A DNA stretch of 64,000 bases from Nocardia arizonensis. Its GTDB lineage: Bacteria; Actinomycetota; Actinomycetes; Mycobacteriales; Mycobacteriaceae. The stretch is from NCBI RefSeq assembly GCF_001310275.1, contig NZ_LGYZ01000011.1:53964-117963 (forward strand), written 5' to 3'. Both the position numbers and the translations under genes were made by a program. Below the pieces are notes generated by a model, which saw nothing but the letters and a program-made list of their open reading frames with translations, was not told the DNA's origin and made no database searches. Each line of letters begins with the position of its first letter. The stretch's first letter is position 1. Below are positions 29,818 to 38,929 of the stretch, piece after piece.

Positions 29818-30651
29818 TCAGGCCGCTGCCTGGAAGGTCAGACCGCTGCCATTGTCGTTGCGCAGGATGAGGCTGTCGCCCTCGACGGTGGTGGTCGCGG
29901 TCCCGTCCAGCGCCTTCAGTACCGCGTTCTCGACCTCCATCACCTCCGGCGCGCACGTCATCTTCGTGGTCGCGACCTGGAAGGTGACCGGTGATCCGTT
30001 CGGATCCACCCGCGCCGTGCCGGTGAGCCGATTGCATCCGGCCATACCGGTGACCGCACCGTCCTCGGCGATGGTCAGGTCCGGGCGCAGGTCGGTGATG
30101 GTCTGGGAGGTGGTGTGGGCCTGCGGGGTGGTGATGCCGGTGACGATCCACCGGGTGCCCTTCAGCGGCCGGTTCGACGTGGCGACCTGTTTGTCGACGA
30201 GGGTCACCGTCCGGTCCGGGGTGCGCAAGGTCAATGTCGAGCCGTCCAGCTTCCAGGCGGGAGCGGCGTTCAGCAGATCGGCTACCCACCGGTCGGCGTC
30301 GGCGCGCGGTGGCGGACAGCCCACGAGGGTGCTCGTGAGTTGGCCGACTCGCATGTTGTCGCCGTCGAAGCTCACCGAACCCGCGGCCGTGTTGCAGCCC
30401 GCGTTCGCGCTGAGGCGGTCAGCGGCGAAGATCAGGGTCAGCGGGCCGTCCCCCGGAATCGGGGTGCCCTCGACCGCGGTGGAGACGTAGCTGTGTCCCA
30501 TCGGGGTCGCGGGGGGCTTCGCCGTGGTGACCGGCGGCGGCGTGGCGGTCGTGGTCGAGGACGCCGTGGTGGACTCCGAGCCCGAGCAGGCCACGGCGGC
30601 GAGGGATACGAGCAGCAGGAGCGGTGCGAGACGCGCGCGTGATGCCGTCAT
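29818..30651 (-). CDS. Lipoprotein with two META domains
   Basis: This 277-aa predicted lipoprotein has a signal LLLLVSLAAVAC with the lipobox Cys near residue 22, then a Ser/Thr-rich linker. Two tandem META domains follow: one with FAADRLSANAGCNT and a partner Cys in STLVGCPPP, the second with GMAGCNRLTG and KMTCAPEVM. META domains occur in the heat-shock protein HslJ; the paired Cys suggest disulfides outside the cell. The exact role is unknown. ATG 30651 is chosen because a -10 hexamer lies 7 nt upstream; a longer frame to 30669 exists. It is divergent from the MFS gene, with only 91 nt between the starts. Confidence 0.8.
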   Translation of the reverse strand: MTASRARLAPLLLLVSLAAVACSGSESTTASSTTTATPPPVTTAKPPATPMGHSYVSTAVEGTPIPGDGPLTLIFAADRLSANAGCNTAAGSVSFDGDNMRVGQLTSTLVGCPPPRADADRWVADLLNAAPAWKLDGSTLTLRTPDRTVTLVDKQVATSNRPLKGTRWIVTGITTPQAHTTSQTITDLRPDLTIAEDGAVTGMAGCNRLTGTARVDPNGSPVTFQVATTKMTCAPEVMEVENAVLKALDGTATTTVEGDSLILRNDNGSGLTFQAAA

Positions 30652-30658
30652 GGCAGCG

Positions 30659-30664
30659 ATGGTA
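30659..30664 (-). promoter_or_regulatory. -10 hexamer of the META lipoprotein, leaderless
   Basis: On the minus strand TACCAT ends 7 nt before the ATG at 30651. Confidence 0.5.
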
Positions 30665-30729
30665 CCCACGCCGTGGCGATTGCCGGACCGGTGCCGGTTC
30701 GCGCACCGCGCGCGCCGATGGCGGCCGGC

Positions 30730-30735
30730 TATGCT
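30730..30735 (+). promoter_or_regulatory. -10 hexamer of the MFS gene, leaderless
   Basis: TATGCT ends 7 nt before the GTG at 30743. It supports this start over upstream in-frame codons. Confidence 0.5.
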
Positions 30736-30742
30736 GTGCCGA

Positions 30743-32365
30743 GTGACGACCGCCGACGCGAGGGCCCCGCTGTCGACCTGGGCGCCGCTGCGATCGCCGA
30801 TCTACCGGGCGCTGTGGGTGGCGCAGCTGGTCTCCAATCTCGGTACCTGGATGCAGACAGTCGGCGCGCAGTGGATTCTGGTCGACGAGCCGAATGCCGC
30901 GGCCTTGGTGTCACTCGTGCAGACCGCGATCACCCTGCCGGTGATGCTGTTGTCGATTCCGTCCGGGGTGATCGCCGATCTGGTGGACAGACGCCGCCTG
31001 CTGTTGACCGCGCAGTCGGCGATGGCGGTGCTGGCGGGCGTGTTGGCGTTGTCGACCGCCACCGGCCAGACCACTCCCGCGGTTCTGCTCACCCTGCTGT
31101 TCCTGCTCGGTTGCGGGCAGGCGCTGACCGCACCGGCCTGGCAGGCCATCCAACCGGAGTTGGTCCCGCGTACACAGATTCCCGCGGCGGCGGCGCTCGG
31201 CAGCATGAACATCAATATCGGGCGCGCGGTGGGTCCGGCCATCGCGGGGGTGCTGGTCTCGCTGTCCGGGCCGACGCTGGTCTTCGCGTTGAACGCGGCG
31301 TCCTTCGGCGGCATCGTGGCGGTGCTGCTGTTCTGGCGGCGACCGGTGACCGACCGGGCGCTGCCGAGTGAGCGCCCGCTGGCGGCATTGCAGGCGGGCA
31401 CCCGTTTCATCCGCGCGGCCCCGGCCATCCGCCGGGTGCTGCTGCGATCGATCCTGTTCATCGCCCCGGCCAGCGCGCTGTGGGCGCTGCTTCCGGTGAT
31501 CGCCCGCGACGGACTCGGTCTGTCCTCCGCCGGCTACGGTGTCATGCTCGGCGCGCTCGGTGTCGGCGCGGTACTCGGCGCGCTGGCGCTGTCGAGGATT
31601 CGCGCCGCACTGACCCCCACCCAGCGCCTGACCGCCGCGGCGGTGCTGTTCGGCACCGCCACCGCGGGAGCGGTGCTGCTGCGTTCGCTTCCGGTGGTGC
31701 TCGTGCTGCTGGTTGGCGCGGGTCTAGCCTGGCTGCTCGCCATGTCGACGATGAACTCCACCATGCAGCTGCTGCTGCCCGCGTGGGTGCGGGCCCGCGG
31801 GCTGTCGGTGTACATGCTGGTCTTCATGGGCGGTCAGGCCGTCGGCTCGCTGGTGTGGGGCCTGACCGCGGGCGCGATCGGCACGGTGTCGGCCCTGCTG
31901 ATCGCGGCGGTCCTGCTGGCGGGCAGCGCGCTGAGCAGTATCTGGTTGCCGATCCGCCACAATGCCGAGGAACTGGATCTGACGCCGTCGGCGTTCTGGC
32001 CGGAACCGCAGATCGTGGTGGAACCCGATCCCGAGGACGGCCCGATCATGGTGCTGCGGACCTATGACGTACCCGTCGAGCACACCGAGGAGTTCGTCGC
32101 GGCCATGGTCTTCGTCGGCCGTTCTCGTCAGCGCACGGGGGCGATGGAGTGGCGGCTCTACCGTGACCTCGGCCGCCACGATCGGTACGTGGAGGCGTTC
32201 GTGGTGCGTTCGTGGGCCGAGCACATGCATCAGCACCAGGTCCGGCTGACCGCGCAGGACCGGTTGCGTGAGGAGGACGTGTCGCGGTTCACCCGGGGCG
32301 AGGACCACGTCACCCATCTGGTCGCGGTGCCGCCGTATCGGGCCTCAGGTCGCGCACCGCGGTGA
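30743..32365 (+). CDS. MFS exporter of the EntS/MFS_3 type
   Basis: This 540-aa membrane protein is a major facilitator with about 12 helices (LWVAQLVSNLGTWMQTVGAQW near the start, then GVIADLVDRRRLLL as the loop motif). The family, which includes the enterobactin exporter EntS, often exports siderophores or other small molecules, but the substrate here is not identifiable. The C-terminal 110 residues form a soluble domain (RTYDVPVEHTEEFVAAM, GAMEWRLYRDL) seen in the longer MFS_3 proteins. GTG 30743 is 7 nt after a -10 hexamer. It lies upstream of secG, which has its own promoter. Confidence 0.85.
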   Translation: MTTADARAPLSTWAPLRSPIYRALWVAQLVSNLGTWMQTVGAQWILVDEPNAAALVSLVQTAITLPVMLLSIPSGVIADLVDRRRLLLTAQSAMAVLAGVLALSTATGQTTPAVLLTLLFLLGCGQALTAPAWQAIQPELVPRTQIPAAAALGSMNINIGRAVGPAIAGVLVSLSGPTLVFALNAASFGGIVAVLLFWRRPVTDRALPSERPLAALQAGTRFIRAAPAIRRVLLRSILFIAPASALWALLPVIARDGLGLSSAGYGVMLGALGVGAVLGALALSRIRAALTPTQRLTAAAVLFGTATAGAVLLRSLPVVLVLLVGAGLAWLLAMSTMNSTMQLLLPAWVRARGLSVYMLVFMGGQAVGSLVWGLTAGAIGTVSALLIAAVLLAGSALSSIWLPIRHNAEELDLTPSAFWPEPQIVVEPDPEDGPIMVLRTYDVPVEHTEEFVAAMVFVGRSRQRTGAMEWRLYRDLGRHDRYVEAFVVRSWAEHMHQHQVRLTAQDRLREEDVSRFTRGEDHVTHLVAVPPYRASGRAPR

Positions 32366-32435
32366 CCGCGTCGGCCGAGGTGAGCGGGGTCGCGCCGGAC
32401 CGGGGGCCGTGTGGGCGCGCGCGGCGGGCACCCCA

Positions 32436-32441
32436 TAGACT
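32436..32441 (+). promoter_or_regulatory. -10 hexamer of secG, leaderless
   Basis: TAGACT ends 7 nt before the secG ATG at 32449. Confidence 0.5.
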
Positions 32442-32448
32442 GATCGGC

Positions 32449-32682
32449 ATGCGGATGTTCCTGGATATCCTCCTGATCATCACCAGCCTGCTGCTGGTGC
32501 TGCTGGTGCTGCTGCACCGCGCCAAGGGCGGAGGTCTGTCCAGTCTTTTCGGCGGCGGCGTGCAGTCGAGCCTCTCGGGTTCCACCGTCGTGGAGAAGAA
32601 TCTCGACCGCGTGACCGTTTTCACGGGCGTGGTGTGGCTCATCGCGATTCTCGGAATCGGTCTGGAGATCAAGTTCTCCTGA
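32449..32682 (+). CDS. secG: Protein translocase subunit SecG
   Basis: This 77-aa inner-membrane protein is the SecG subunit of the SecYEG channel. Two hydrophobic helices (FLDILLIITSLLLVLLVLL and VTVFTGVVWLIAILGIGL) flank the conserved cytoplasmic loop HRAKGGGLSSLFGGG. The length is typical. ATG 32449 is chosen over upstream frames because only it gives a SecG-like N-terminus and it follows a -10 hexamer. secG ends the block collinear with M. tuberculosis (Rv1440). Confidence 0.95.
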   Translation: MRMFLDILLIITSLLLVLLVLLHRAKGGGLSSLFGGGVQSSLSGSTVVEKNLDRVTVFTGVVWLIAILGIGLEIKFS

Positions 32683-32786
32683 TTCCCGGCAACCACTCGG
32701 CCATCCAGCCGGTCTCGCTCGTTACCGTTTGATTCATTCCCGGTTACGTGACGGCATTACGGTGGCGAGGACGGGAAGGAGTCGGT

Positions 32787-33701
32787 ATGGAGCTCCGGCA
32801 TCTTATTTCGTTCCTCGCTCTCGCGGAGGAACTGCACTTCGGTCGCGCGGCACAGCGTCTGCACCTCACCCAGCCGAGTCTGAGCGCGCAACTCCAGAAA
32901 CTCGAGCGATCGCTCGATGTTCAACTGGTGTCGCGCAATTCGCACGAAGTGCGGCTCACCGCGGCAGGCCGGGAATTCGAGAATCAGGCCAGGCTGATCG
33001 TCGCGCAGATGGATCGCGCCGCCGAGGTGGCCAAGGCGGCGGCCGCGGGCCGGTCAGGATCACTCAATATCGGGTACAACCTGCCCGCCAGCAGACATGT
33101 GTTGCCGGATGTGCTGTCCAAGATGGCCTGCGAACATCCCGACGTGGTGATCTCGCTGTGGGAGAAGCGCACCGGACCGCAGCTCGCGGCGCTGCGCGAG
33201 GGCACACTCGACATCGCCCTGGTGTACGGGCACCCCACCACGGCCGAATTCCGTTATCGCCGACTGCTGAACCGCATTCCGCTGGTGGCGGTGGTGGGGC
33301 GCACCCATCACTGGGCCGGCCGCTCGGGCGTGCGTTTCGCCGAACTCGAGGACCAGCGCTGCGTGCTGTTCGCCAGGGAGCAGTGTCCGGCCATGTACGA
33401 CTCGATCTTCCGTGCCGCGGCCGACAATCGGATCAGTCTGGACGTGGCACAGGCCGCCGACGATCCCGGGGCGACCATGCACATGGTCTCGGTGCGCCCG
33501 TTCGTCGGCTTCGCTTCGCTACCGCGGGCGCAGTCCATGCAGTTGGGCGGACCAGACAGCGCGGCCGTGGCGGTCAAGCTTCTCGACCCGGTGCCAACGC
33601 TCGATCTGTTCGCGGTGTGGCGGTCCGAGGAGACCAATCCGGCGGTGGAACTGTTCCTCGACTGCGTCGCCGCACGCAGCGGCGACGCAGTCGCGGTCTG
33701 A
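32787..33701 (+). CDS. LysR family transcriptional regulator
   Basis: This 304-aa regulator has the N-terminal helix-turn-helix of the LysR family (MELRHLISFLALAEELHFGR, then LTQPSLSAQLQKLERSL) and a two-lobed ligand-binding domain from about residue 90. LysR proteins act as tetramers, usually next to their target gene. Here the gene converges on the ABC importer operon, with one base between the stop codons, and the importer is its likely but unproven target. The start ATG has GGGAAGGAG a few bases upstream. A candidate -10 (TACGGT) is at 32758-32763. Confidence 0.88.
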   Translation: MELRHLISFLALAEELHFGRAAQRLHLTQPSLSAQLQKLERSLDVQLVSRNSHEVRLTAAGREFENQARLIVAQMDRAAEVAKAAAAGRSGSLNIGYNLPASRHVLPDVLSKMACEHPDVVISLWEKRTGPQLAALREGTLDIALVYGHPTTAEFRYRRLLNRIPLVAVVGRTHHWAGRSGVRFAELEDQRCVLFAREQCPAMYDSIFRAAADNRISLDVAQAADDPGATMHMVSVRPFVGFASLPRAQSMQLGGPDSAAVAVKLLDPVPTLDLFAVWRSEETNPAVELFLDCVAARSGDAVAV

Positions 33702-33702
33702 C

Positions 33703-34515
33703 TCATTTCAGTCCGGAGCGCACGAAGGCGTTGACGATATGACGCTGCAACACCAGGTACATCAACAGCACGGGTAGGCAGGCCAGGCCCGCCACCGCCA
33801 TCATCGGGCCCCATTGTTCGCCCTCGGTGCCCATGAAGCTGCGCAGCCCCAACTGGAGCACTCCATTGGAGCGGCGCATGACCACGGCGGGCCAGAAGTA
33901 CTCGTTCCACGCATTGATGAAGAGCAGGATCGTCAGTGCGGCCAGCGCGGGCCGCAGATTCGGCACCACGACCGTCCACAGGATCGACCAGGACGAGCGT
34001 CCGTCGATCTTCGCCGCGGCGACGAGTTCCTTCGGGAAGGCCGCCATGTGCTGGCGCAGCAGCAGCACCGCCAGCGCCGAACACAAGGTGGGCAGGACGA
34101 CGCCGATCAGCGTGTTGATCAGGCCGAGCTGGTTGAGCAGCACGTAGTTCGGCAGCATCGTGACCTGGAACGGCACCAGCCAGATGCCGACGAATCCGAG
34201 GTAGAGGAGCCGTTGCAGCGGGAAGGTGTACATGGCGAAGGCGTAGGAGGCCAGCAGCGCGATGAGCAACTGCGCGACCGCCGACAGGATCGCCACGGTG
34301 AACGTGTTCAGGATCAGACCCGCCACGTCCACCTTGTGGGCGGCGTCGATGTAGTTGTCCACCGACAGCGGCCACGGCACCAGCGACAGCGACATCACAT
34401 CGGACGGTCTGCGCAGCGATGTGGCGAACAGCCAGTAGATCGGGAAGACGCACACCAGCGCCGTCACGGCGAGCAGCAGGTGGCTGCCGATACCGCGCAA
34501 TCGCTCAATCATCAT
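33703..34515 (-). CDS. ABC importer permease, MalG/UgpE-type
   Basis: This 270-aa protein is a membrane subunit of a sugar or glycerol-phosphate type ABC importer. It has about six helices and the cytoplasmic EAA loop ELVAAAKIDGRSSWSILWTV near residue 160, which docks on the ATPase. It is the last gene of a minus-strand operon with, in transcription order, an ATPase, a binding protein, a phosphodiesterase and another permease. It overlaps the preceding permease by 11 nt. The name ugpE would fit, but specificity is not proven. Confidence 0.85.
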   Translation of the reverse strand: MMIERLRGIGSHLLLAVTALVCVFPIYWLFATSLRRPSDVMSLSLVPWPLSVDNYIDAAHKVDVAGLILNTFTVAILSAVAQLLIALLASYAFAMYTFPLQRLLYLGFVGIWLVPFQVTMLPNYVLLNQLGLINTLIGVVLPTLCSALAVLLLRQHMAAFPKELVAAAKIDGRSSWSILWTVVVPNLRPALAALTILLFINAWNEYFWPAVVMRRSNGVLQLGLRSFMGTEGEQWGPMMAVAGLACLPVLLMYLVLQRHIVNAFVRSGLK

Positions 34516-35488
34516 GGAAGGACACCCTTTCCGACAACCAGACCAGACCGCCCGCCAGTACGCCGAACCCCACGAACAGCAGCACGCCGGCGGCGGCGCT
34601 GAGACCCGCGTCGAAGCTGTGGAAGGCGTAGTCCCAGAGCAGGTAGTAGATGTTCGTCGTGGCCTGCGACGGACCGCCCTGCGTCATCGAGTCGATGATG
34701 GGGAAGGTCAGCGTCGGGGTCAGCAATACGGTCGTCAAGACCAGGAACAGCAGGGTGGGGGACAGCATCGGCATGGTGATCCAGCGACGGATCTGACTCG
34801 AGGATGCCCCGTCGACCCGGGCCGCCTCGTCGTAGTCCGGGCTGATGCCCGCCAAGCCGGCCCACACCACCAGTACGGCGAATCCGAGCAGCTGCCAGCC
34901 GGTGATGACGATGATGACGGCCTGCGCGGTATCCACGTCGTACACCCAGTTGCGGTGGGAACCGGTGATCCGGCCGACCACGCCACCGCCGGGATGCAGC
35001 AGCCAGCGCCAGACCGCGCCCGCCGCGACCGGCGCGACCAGGAACGGCGCGAAGATGAGCGCCTGGTACACGGTTCGGGCGCGCTGGCCGACCTTGCGGC
35101 CCGCCAGCGCCAGCGCTACCGGAAGGATGACGGTGAAGGGGAGCAGTCCGCCGATGAGCACGGCGGTGCGGCCGAGGGAATCCCAGAAGGCGGGAAGGTC
35201 GAACAGCCGTTCGTAATTGGCCGTGCCGACCGGTTTCATCGGTGCGCTCGGCAGCAGATTCCACGAATAGGTGGACAGTTCGACGGCCTGGAACAGCGGG
35301 CGGTAGGTCCATATGACGAGCATGGCCAGCGCCGGGGAGAGATACAGGTAGGGAACGAGACCGCGCAACCCGCGCCGCAGCAGCGAACGGGTGCGGGAAG
35401 CGGTGACCGCGGGCCGGGACCCGTCCGTCACCGGGTCGACGCCGGCTACGGCGTCGACCGGTGCGGACGGGTGTTCGATGACGAACAT
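34505..35488 (-). CDS. ABC importer permease, MalF/UgpA-type
   Basis: This 327-aa protein is the partner permease. After about 35 polar residues it has around six helices, with a first long helix at YLYLSPALAMLVIWTY, and the EAA loop DYDEAARVDGASSSQIRRWI near residue 225. A periplasm-side DxWDSLGRT-like stretch follows the second segment. Its start is 4 nt after the phosphodiesterase gene stop. It pairs with the permease at 33703. The substrate class is inferred from the binding protein and the operon type. Confidence 0.85.
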   Translation of the reverse strand: MFVIEHPSAPVDAVAGVDPVTDGSRPAVTASRTRSLLRRGLRGLVPYLYLSPALAMLVIWTYRPLFQAVELSTYSWNLLPSAPMKPVGTANYERLFDLPAFWDSLGRTAVLIGGLLPFTVILPVALALAGRKVGQRARTVYQALIFAPFLVAPVAAGAVWRWLLHPGGGVVGRITGSHRNWVYDVDTAQAVIIVITGWQLLGFAVLVVWAGLAGISPDYDEAARVDGASSSQIRRWITMPMLSPTLLFLVLTTVLLTPTLTFPIIDSMTQGGPSQATTNIYYLLWDYAFHSFDAGLSAAAGVLLFVGFGVLAGGLVWLSERVSFHDD

Positions 35489-35492
35489 CGGA

Positions 35493-36380
35493 TCACCGGT
35501 GCTCGGCCAGCGCGGCCAGTTGGTCGAGCACGTCCTCGAGTGCGCGGTCGTAGACCGGTGCGGCCGGGGTGAGATCGACCGCCGCGGCGATCATGCCCTC
35601 GTCGGTGACCTCGATGCGGGAGTAGCCGAATCCGGCGAAACCGCGGTGCCGGCCCGAGGGCGGGAAGGTGTCGGTGCGGAACGACAGCGGCGTGCCGAGC
35701 CACACCGGAACCCCCGCAAGGGCGGAGGCTCCGGTGAGGTGATTGTGACCGCAGAGGATCATGCCGACATCTGTGCCCGAGAGCGCCTCGGCGAGCTGCC
35801 GGGGCTGCTCGAGGCGCAGCATGTTCGAACTCGGCATGGGCGAGCGAACCGGTGGATGGTGCAGGACCAGCAGGGTGCCGCGCGGTGCGGGGGCACTCAG
35901 CTGGTCGGTCAGCCACCGGATCTGCTCGAGTTCGAGTCGTCCATGGTGATGGCCCGGAATCGTGCTGTCGAGGGCGATGATCCGCATTCCGGCGACCTCG
36001 AACACGCTGTCGAGGGGCTGGTCGGGGTCAACGTCGCGATCGAGCAGTTCGGCGCCGAAGGCGACGCGCTCGTCGTGATTGCCCATGACATACACGACTT
36101 GGGCGCCCAGAGTCGCGGCAACGGGGTCGACCGCTGCCCGCAGGCGTTGGTAGGCCAGAGGGGAACCGTCGTCGGCCAGATCGCCGGATAAGACGATGGC
36201 GTCGACAGCGCGCCCGGCTCCGGCGATGTGCTCCATCGCCCTTACCAGGTTGGCGTGGGTGTCGACCTCGCCGTGCACCAGTTCGCCCTCGGCCCTCAGG
36301 TGGGTATCGGTCAGCTGGATGACCGTGATCCCGTCTGCGGGGTCGTGGTTGGTCATCGCGCCGTTGCCGCGGGCGCTCAT
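35493..36380 (-). CDS. Metallophosphoesterase, Rv0805/GpdQ family
   Basis: This 295-aa enzyme shows every metal-binding motif of class III cyclic nucleotide phosphodiesterases: DTH (D25, H27), SGDLADDG (D67), GNHDE (N101, H102), LHHPP and CGHNH. In sequence it closely resembles M. tuberculosis Rv0805, for example the STIPGHHHG region. The family also contains GpdQ, a glycerophosphodiesterase, so cAMP or a glycerophosphodiester are both possible substrates. It is translationally coupled to the binding-protein gene (ATGA overlap) and lies inside the importer operon. A role in splitting the imported substrate is inferred, and is not shown by the sequence. Confidence 0.85.
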   Translation of the reverse strand: MSARGNGAMTNHDPADGITVIQLTDTHLRAEGELVHGEVDTHANLVRAMEHIAGAGRAVDAIVLSGDLADDGSPLAYQRLRAAVDPVAATLGAQVVYVMGNHDERVAFGAELLDRDVDPDQPLDSVFEVAGMRIIALDSTIPGHHHGRLELEQIRWLTDQLSAPAPRGTLLVLHHPPVRSPMPSSNMLRLEQPRQLAEALSGTDVGMILCGHNHLTGASALAGVPVWLGTPLSFRTDTFPPSGRHRGFAGFGYSRIEVTDEGMIAAAVDLTPAAPVYDRALEDVLDQLAALAEHR

Positions 36381-37750
36381 GCGGCCGGGAGGAGTTTGCG
36401 GCCCTGATCCTGCGCGGCGGTCAGGGTGGACTTGGGGTCCTTACCCTGGAAGACGACCGCTTCGACGGCGTCCATCATGCCGTCGCGGATCTGCAGGTAG
36501 TTCGTGCCGGGCATGGAGACCCAGGGCTCCATGTTGCCGAGCTGCGCCACGTTGGGCTCGAACAGCGGGTTCTTCTTCGCCCATTCCTGCAGACCGTTGG
36601 GATCGGTCATCAGACCCGTGCGCAGCGGCAGGTAGCCGATGCCCTGCGAGATCTTCACGTACGCGGCCTCACTGGTGAGGTACTTGATCAGTTCCCACGA
36701 AGCGCGCTGCTTGGCCGGATCGTTGGACAGGATGTAGAGCGAGGCGCCGGAGTTGGTCGGCACGGTCGGCTTGCTGCCGTAGGAGGGCATCGGCGCGGCG
36801 CGCAGATCCCACTTGTCCTTGGCGCCCTTGACGAAGGTGCCCTGGACGGCGCTGGTCTCGAGGATCATGCCGATCTCGCCGCGGCCGAAGGCCTCGTAGC
36901 CCTGCTTCTGCTGGAGCACCGGCATGCCGCCGGACTTCACCAGATCCTGCGCCTGGCGCACGACCTCGACCGCCGCGTCGTCGGCGTAGGTCAGGGTGGT
37001 GCGGTCCTCAGAGATCACCCGGCCGCCGTTGGAGCGGACCATCGACTGGAAGCACCAGTCCTTGGCGGTCTTGGTCAGGCAGTCGATGTAGACGCCGTCC
37101 TTGCCGGTCTTGCCGTGGATGGCGTTGGCCGCGTCCGCGACCTGCGCCCAGGTCTTGGGCGGGTTGGCCGGGTCGAGGCCCGCCTCGGTGAACAGCGTGG
37201 CGTTGTAGTACAGCACCGGGGTGGAGAACACGAACGGCACGCCGTAGGTCTGGCCCTTCCAGTCGGCCAGGGTGCGCGCGCGGGGGGCGTAGGCGTGCGG
37301 GTTGCCGTCGAAGTTCTTCTGCACCTCGGACTTACCCACCAGCGCGTCCAGCGACTTGGCCTGCAACTGGTTGATGGTGAAGTCCAGATCGCTGAAGCCG
37401 AGCTGCGCCACGTCCGGCGGGGTGCCCGCGACCATCTGGTTCTGGATGCTCGAGATGGTGTCGGTGGCCGGGTTGGGGCTGTTGCCCTGCGGCTTCTGCG
37501 CGACGACCTTGATATTGGGGTGCTTGGCCTGGAAGTCGGAGATGAGCGCGTTGAAGGTGTCGGTCCACGCGCCCGCCAGACCGTAGTTGTAGGACTCGAA
37601 GACGATCGAGACCTGCTGGTCCTTACCGAGTTCCGGAATCGTCGCGGTCGGTGCCGCGGAATCGTCGGTGGTACTGCCCAATCCGCCACAGGCGCTGACC
37701 GCGAGTGCGGTACTCAGCGCGAGGCATACGGCAGCCAATGTGCGTTTCAC
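36377..37750 (-). CDS. ABC importer substrate-binding lipoprotein, UgpB/MalE-like
   Basis: This 457-aa extracellular binding protein has a lipoprotein signal (ALAVSACGG, lipobox Cys near residue 21). The mature part is a class B/cluster D solute-binding fold of the extracellular solute-binding protein family 1: IVFESYNYGLAGAW at the start, PDVAQLGFSDLDF and YGVPFVFSTPVLYYN near 170, and ISQGIGYLPLRTG near 375, the region resembling UgpB. Ligand candidates are glycerol-3-phosphate, glycerophosphodiesters or sugars. ATG 37750 begins the signal. The gene is 42 nt after the ATPase gene and overlaps the phosphodiesterase. Confidence 0.82.
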   Translation of the reverse strand: MKRTLAAVCLALSTALAVSACGGLGSTTDDSAAPTATIPELGKDQQVSIVFESYNYGLAGAWTDTFNALISDFQAKHPNIKVVAQKPQGNSPNPATDTISSIQNQMVAGTPPDVAQLGFSDLDFTINQLQAKSLDALVGKSEVQKNFDGNPHAYAPRARTLADWKGQTYGVPFVFSTPVLYYNATLFTEAGLDPANPPKTWAQVADAANAIHGKTGKDGVYIDCLTKTAKDWCFQSMVRSNGGRVISEDRTTLTYADDAAVEVVRQAQDLVKSGGMPVLQQKQGYEAFGRGEIGMILETSAVQGTFVKGAKDKWDLRAAPMPSYGSKPTVPTNSGASLYILSNDPAKQRASWELIKYLTSEAAYVKISQGIGYLPLRTGLMTDPNGLQEWAKKNPLFEPNVAQLGNMEPWVSMPGTNYLQIRDGMMDAVEAVVFQGKDPKSTLTAAQDQGRKLLPAA

Positions 37751-37792
37751 GGGTGATGCTCCTGATGTGGTGTGTGATACCGGGGTTCGGCT

Positions 37793-38929
37793 TCAGGCGA
37801 CCGGGACTTCGGCGCGCACTGGAATCGGGTCCGGCGTGTTGGCCTGCCAAGTCAGGCGCTTGCCGGATTCGTGATGGAAGAGGTGAATGTCGGCGGGGTC
37901 GAGGCTCAGCGTGACGTGTTCGCCGACCGCCACGGCCGCGGGTCGCGGGATCCGGGCGCACACCTCGTTTCCGCCGACGGTGAGGTGCACGACCTCCTCG
38001 CTGCCGAGGTTCTCCACCATCGTGACCGTGCCGCGCACGGCGCCCGCGCCGCCACCGAGACGCAGTCGCTCCGGGCGGAATCCCGCGGTGACGGCGGACT
38101 CGCCGATGGTGTCGATGTCGTCGCCCGCGTCGACGGCCAGCGGACTGTCGAGTCCGTCGGCGATCACGTGCAGGCGTCCGGCGCGCGCGACGACCGTGGC
38201 GGAGAGCAGATTCATCGGCGGTGCGCCGAGGAAGGTGGCCACGAACGTGGATCGCGGGCGATCGTAGAGTTCGGTGGGCGGGCCGACCTGCTCGACCTGT
38301 CCGTCGTTGAGCAGGGCGATGCGGGTCGCCATGGTCATGGCCTCGACCTGGTCGTGTGTCACGTACAGGAAGGTCGAGCCGAGTCGACGGTGCAGGCCGA
38401 TCAGTTCGGCGCGGGTCGCGCTGCGCAACCGGGCGTCCAGATTCGACAGCGGTTCGTCCATGAGGAATGCGCCGGGATCGCGAACCATGGCGCGCGCCAA
38501 GGCGACTCGCTGACGCTGGCCACCCGACAGCGCCGCCGGGCGACGGTCGAGCAGCGGCGTCAGCGCCAGGGTCGCGGCGACCTCGGCGACGCGTTCGGCG
38601 ATCTTCGCCCGCGGCACGCGCCGCGACTTCAGTGGGAAGCCGATATTGCGCGCGACCGTCAGGTGCGGGTACAGCGCGTAACTCTGGAAGACCATCGCCA
38701 GATCACGTTGCTGCGGAGCCACATCGGTGATGTCACGTCCGTCGAGCAGGATTCGACCCGAGGTCGGGGCCTCGAGTCCGGCGATCATGCGCAGCAAGGT
38801 GGACTTACCGCAGCCACTCGGGCCGAGCAGCACCATGAACTCGCCGTCGGCGATGTCGAGGTCTACCTCGCGTACCGCGTCGGTCGCGCCGAACCGTTTG
38901 GTTACAGCTTCGATCTGCAGCCGGGCCAC
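37793..38929 (-). CDS. ABC importer ATPase, UgpC/MalK-type
   Basis: This 378-aa cytoplasmic ATPase drives the importer. It has Walker A GPSGCGKST near residue 37, the Q-loop FQSYALYPH, signature LSGGQRQRV, Walker B FLMDEPLSNLD and the H-loop THDQVEAMT, then a C-terminal TOBE/OB domain (from about residue 240) as in MalK and UgpC. GTG 38929 is chosen because AAGGAG lies just upstream and the frame extending to 39412 is a fortuitous extension. It is the first gene of the operon; no strong promoter was seen in the 205 nt upstream, which is shared with a divergent secreted-protein gene. Confidence 0.88.
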   Translation of the reverse strand: MARLQIEAVTKRFGATDAVREVDLDIADGEFMVLLGPSGCGKSTLLRMIAGLEAPTSGRILLDGRDITDVAPQQRDLAMVFQSYALYPHLTVARNIGFPLKSRRVPRAKIAERVAEVAATLALTPLLDRRPAALSGGQRQRVALARAMVRDPGAFLMDEPLSNLDARLRSATRAELIGLHRRLGSTFLYVTHDQVEAMTMATRIALLNDGQVEQVGPPTELYDRPRSTFVATFLGAPPMNLLSATVVARAGRLHVIADGLDSPLAVDAGDDIDTIGESAVTAGFRPERLRLGGGAGAVRGTVTMVENLGSEEVVHLTVGGNEVCARIPRPAAVAVGEHVTLSLDPADIHLFHHESGKRLTWQANTPDPIPVRAEVPVA

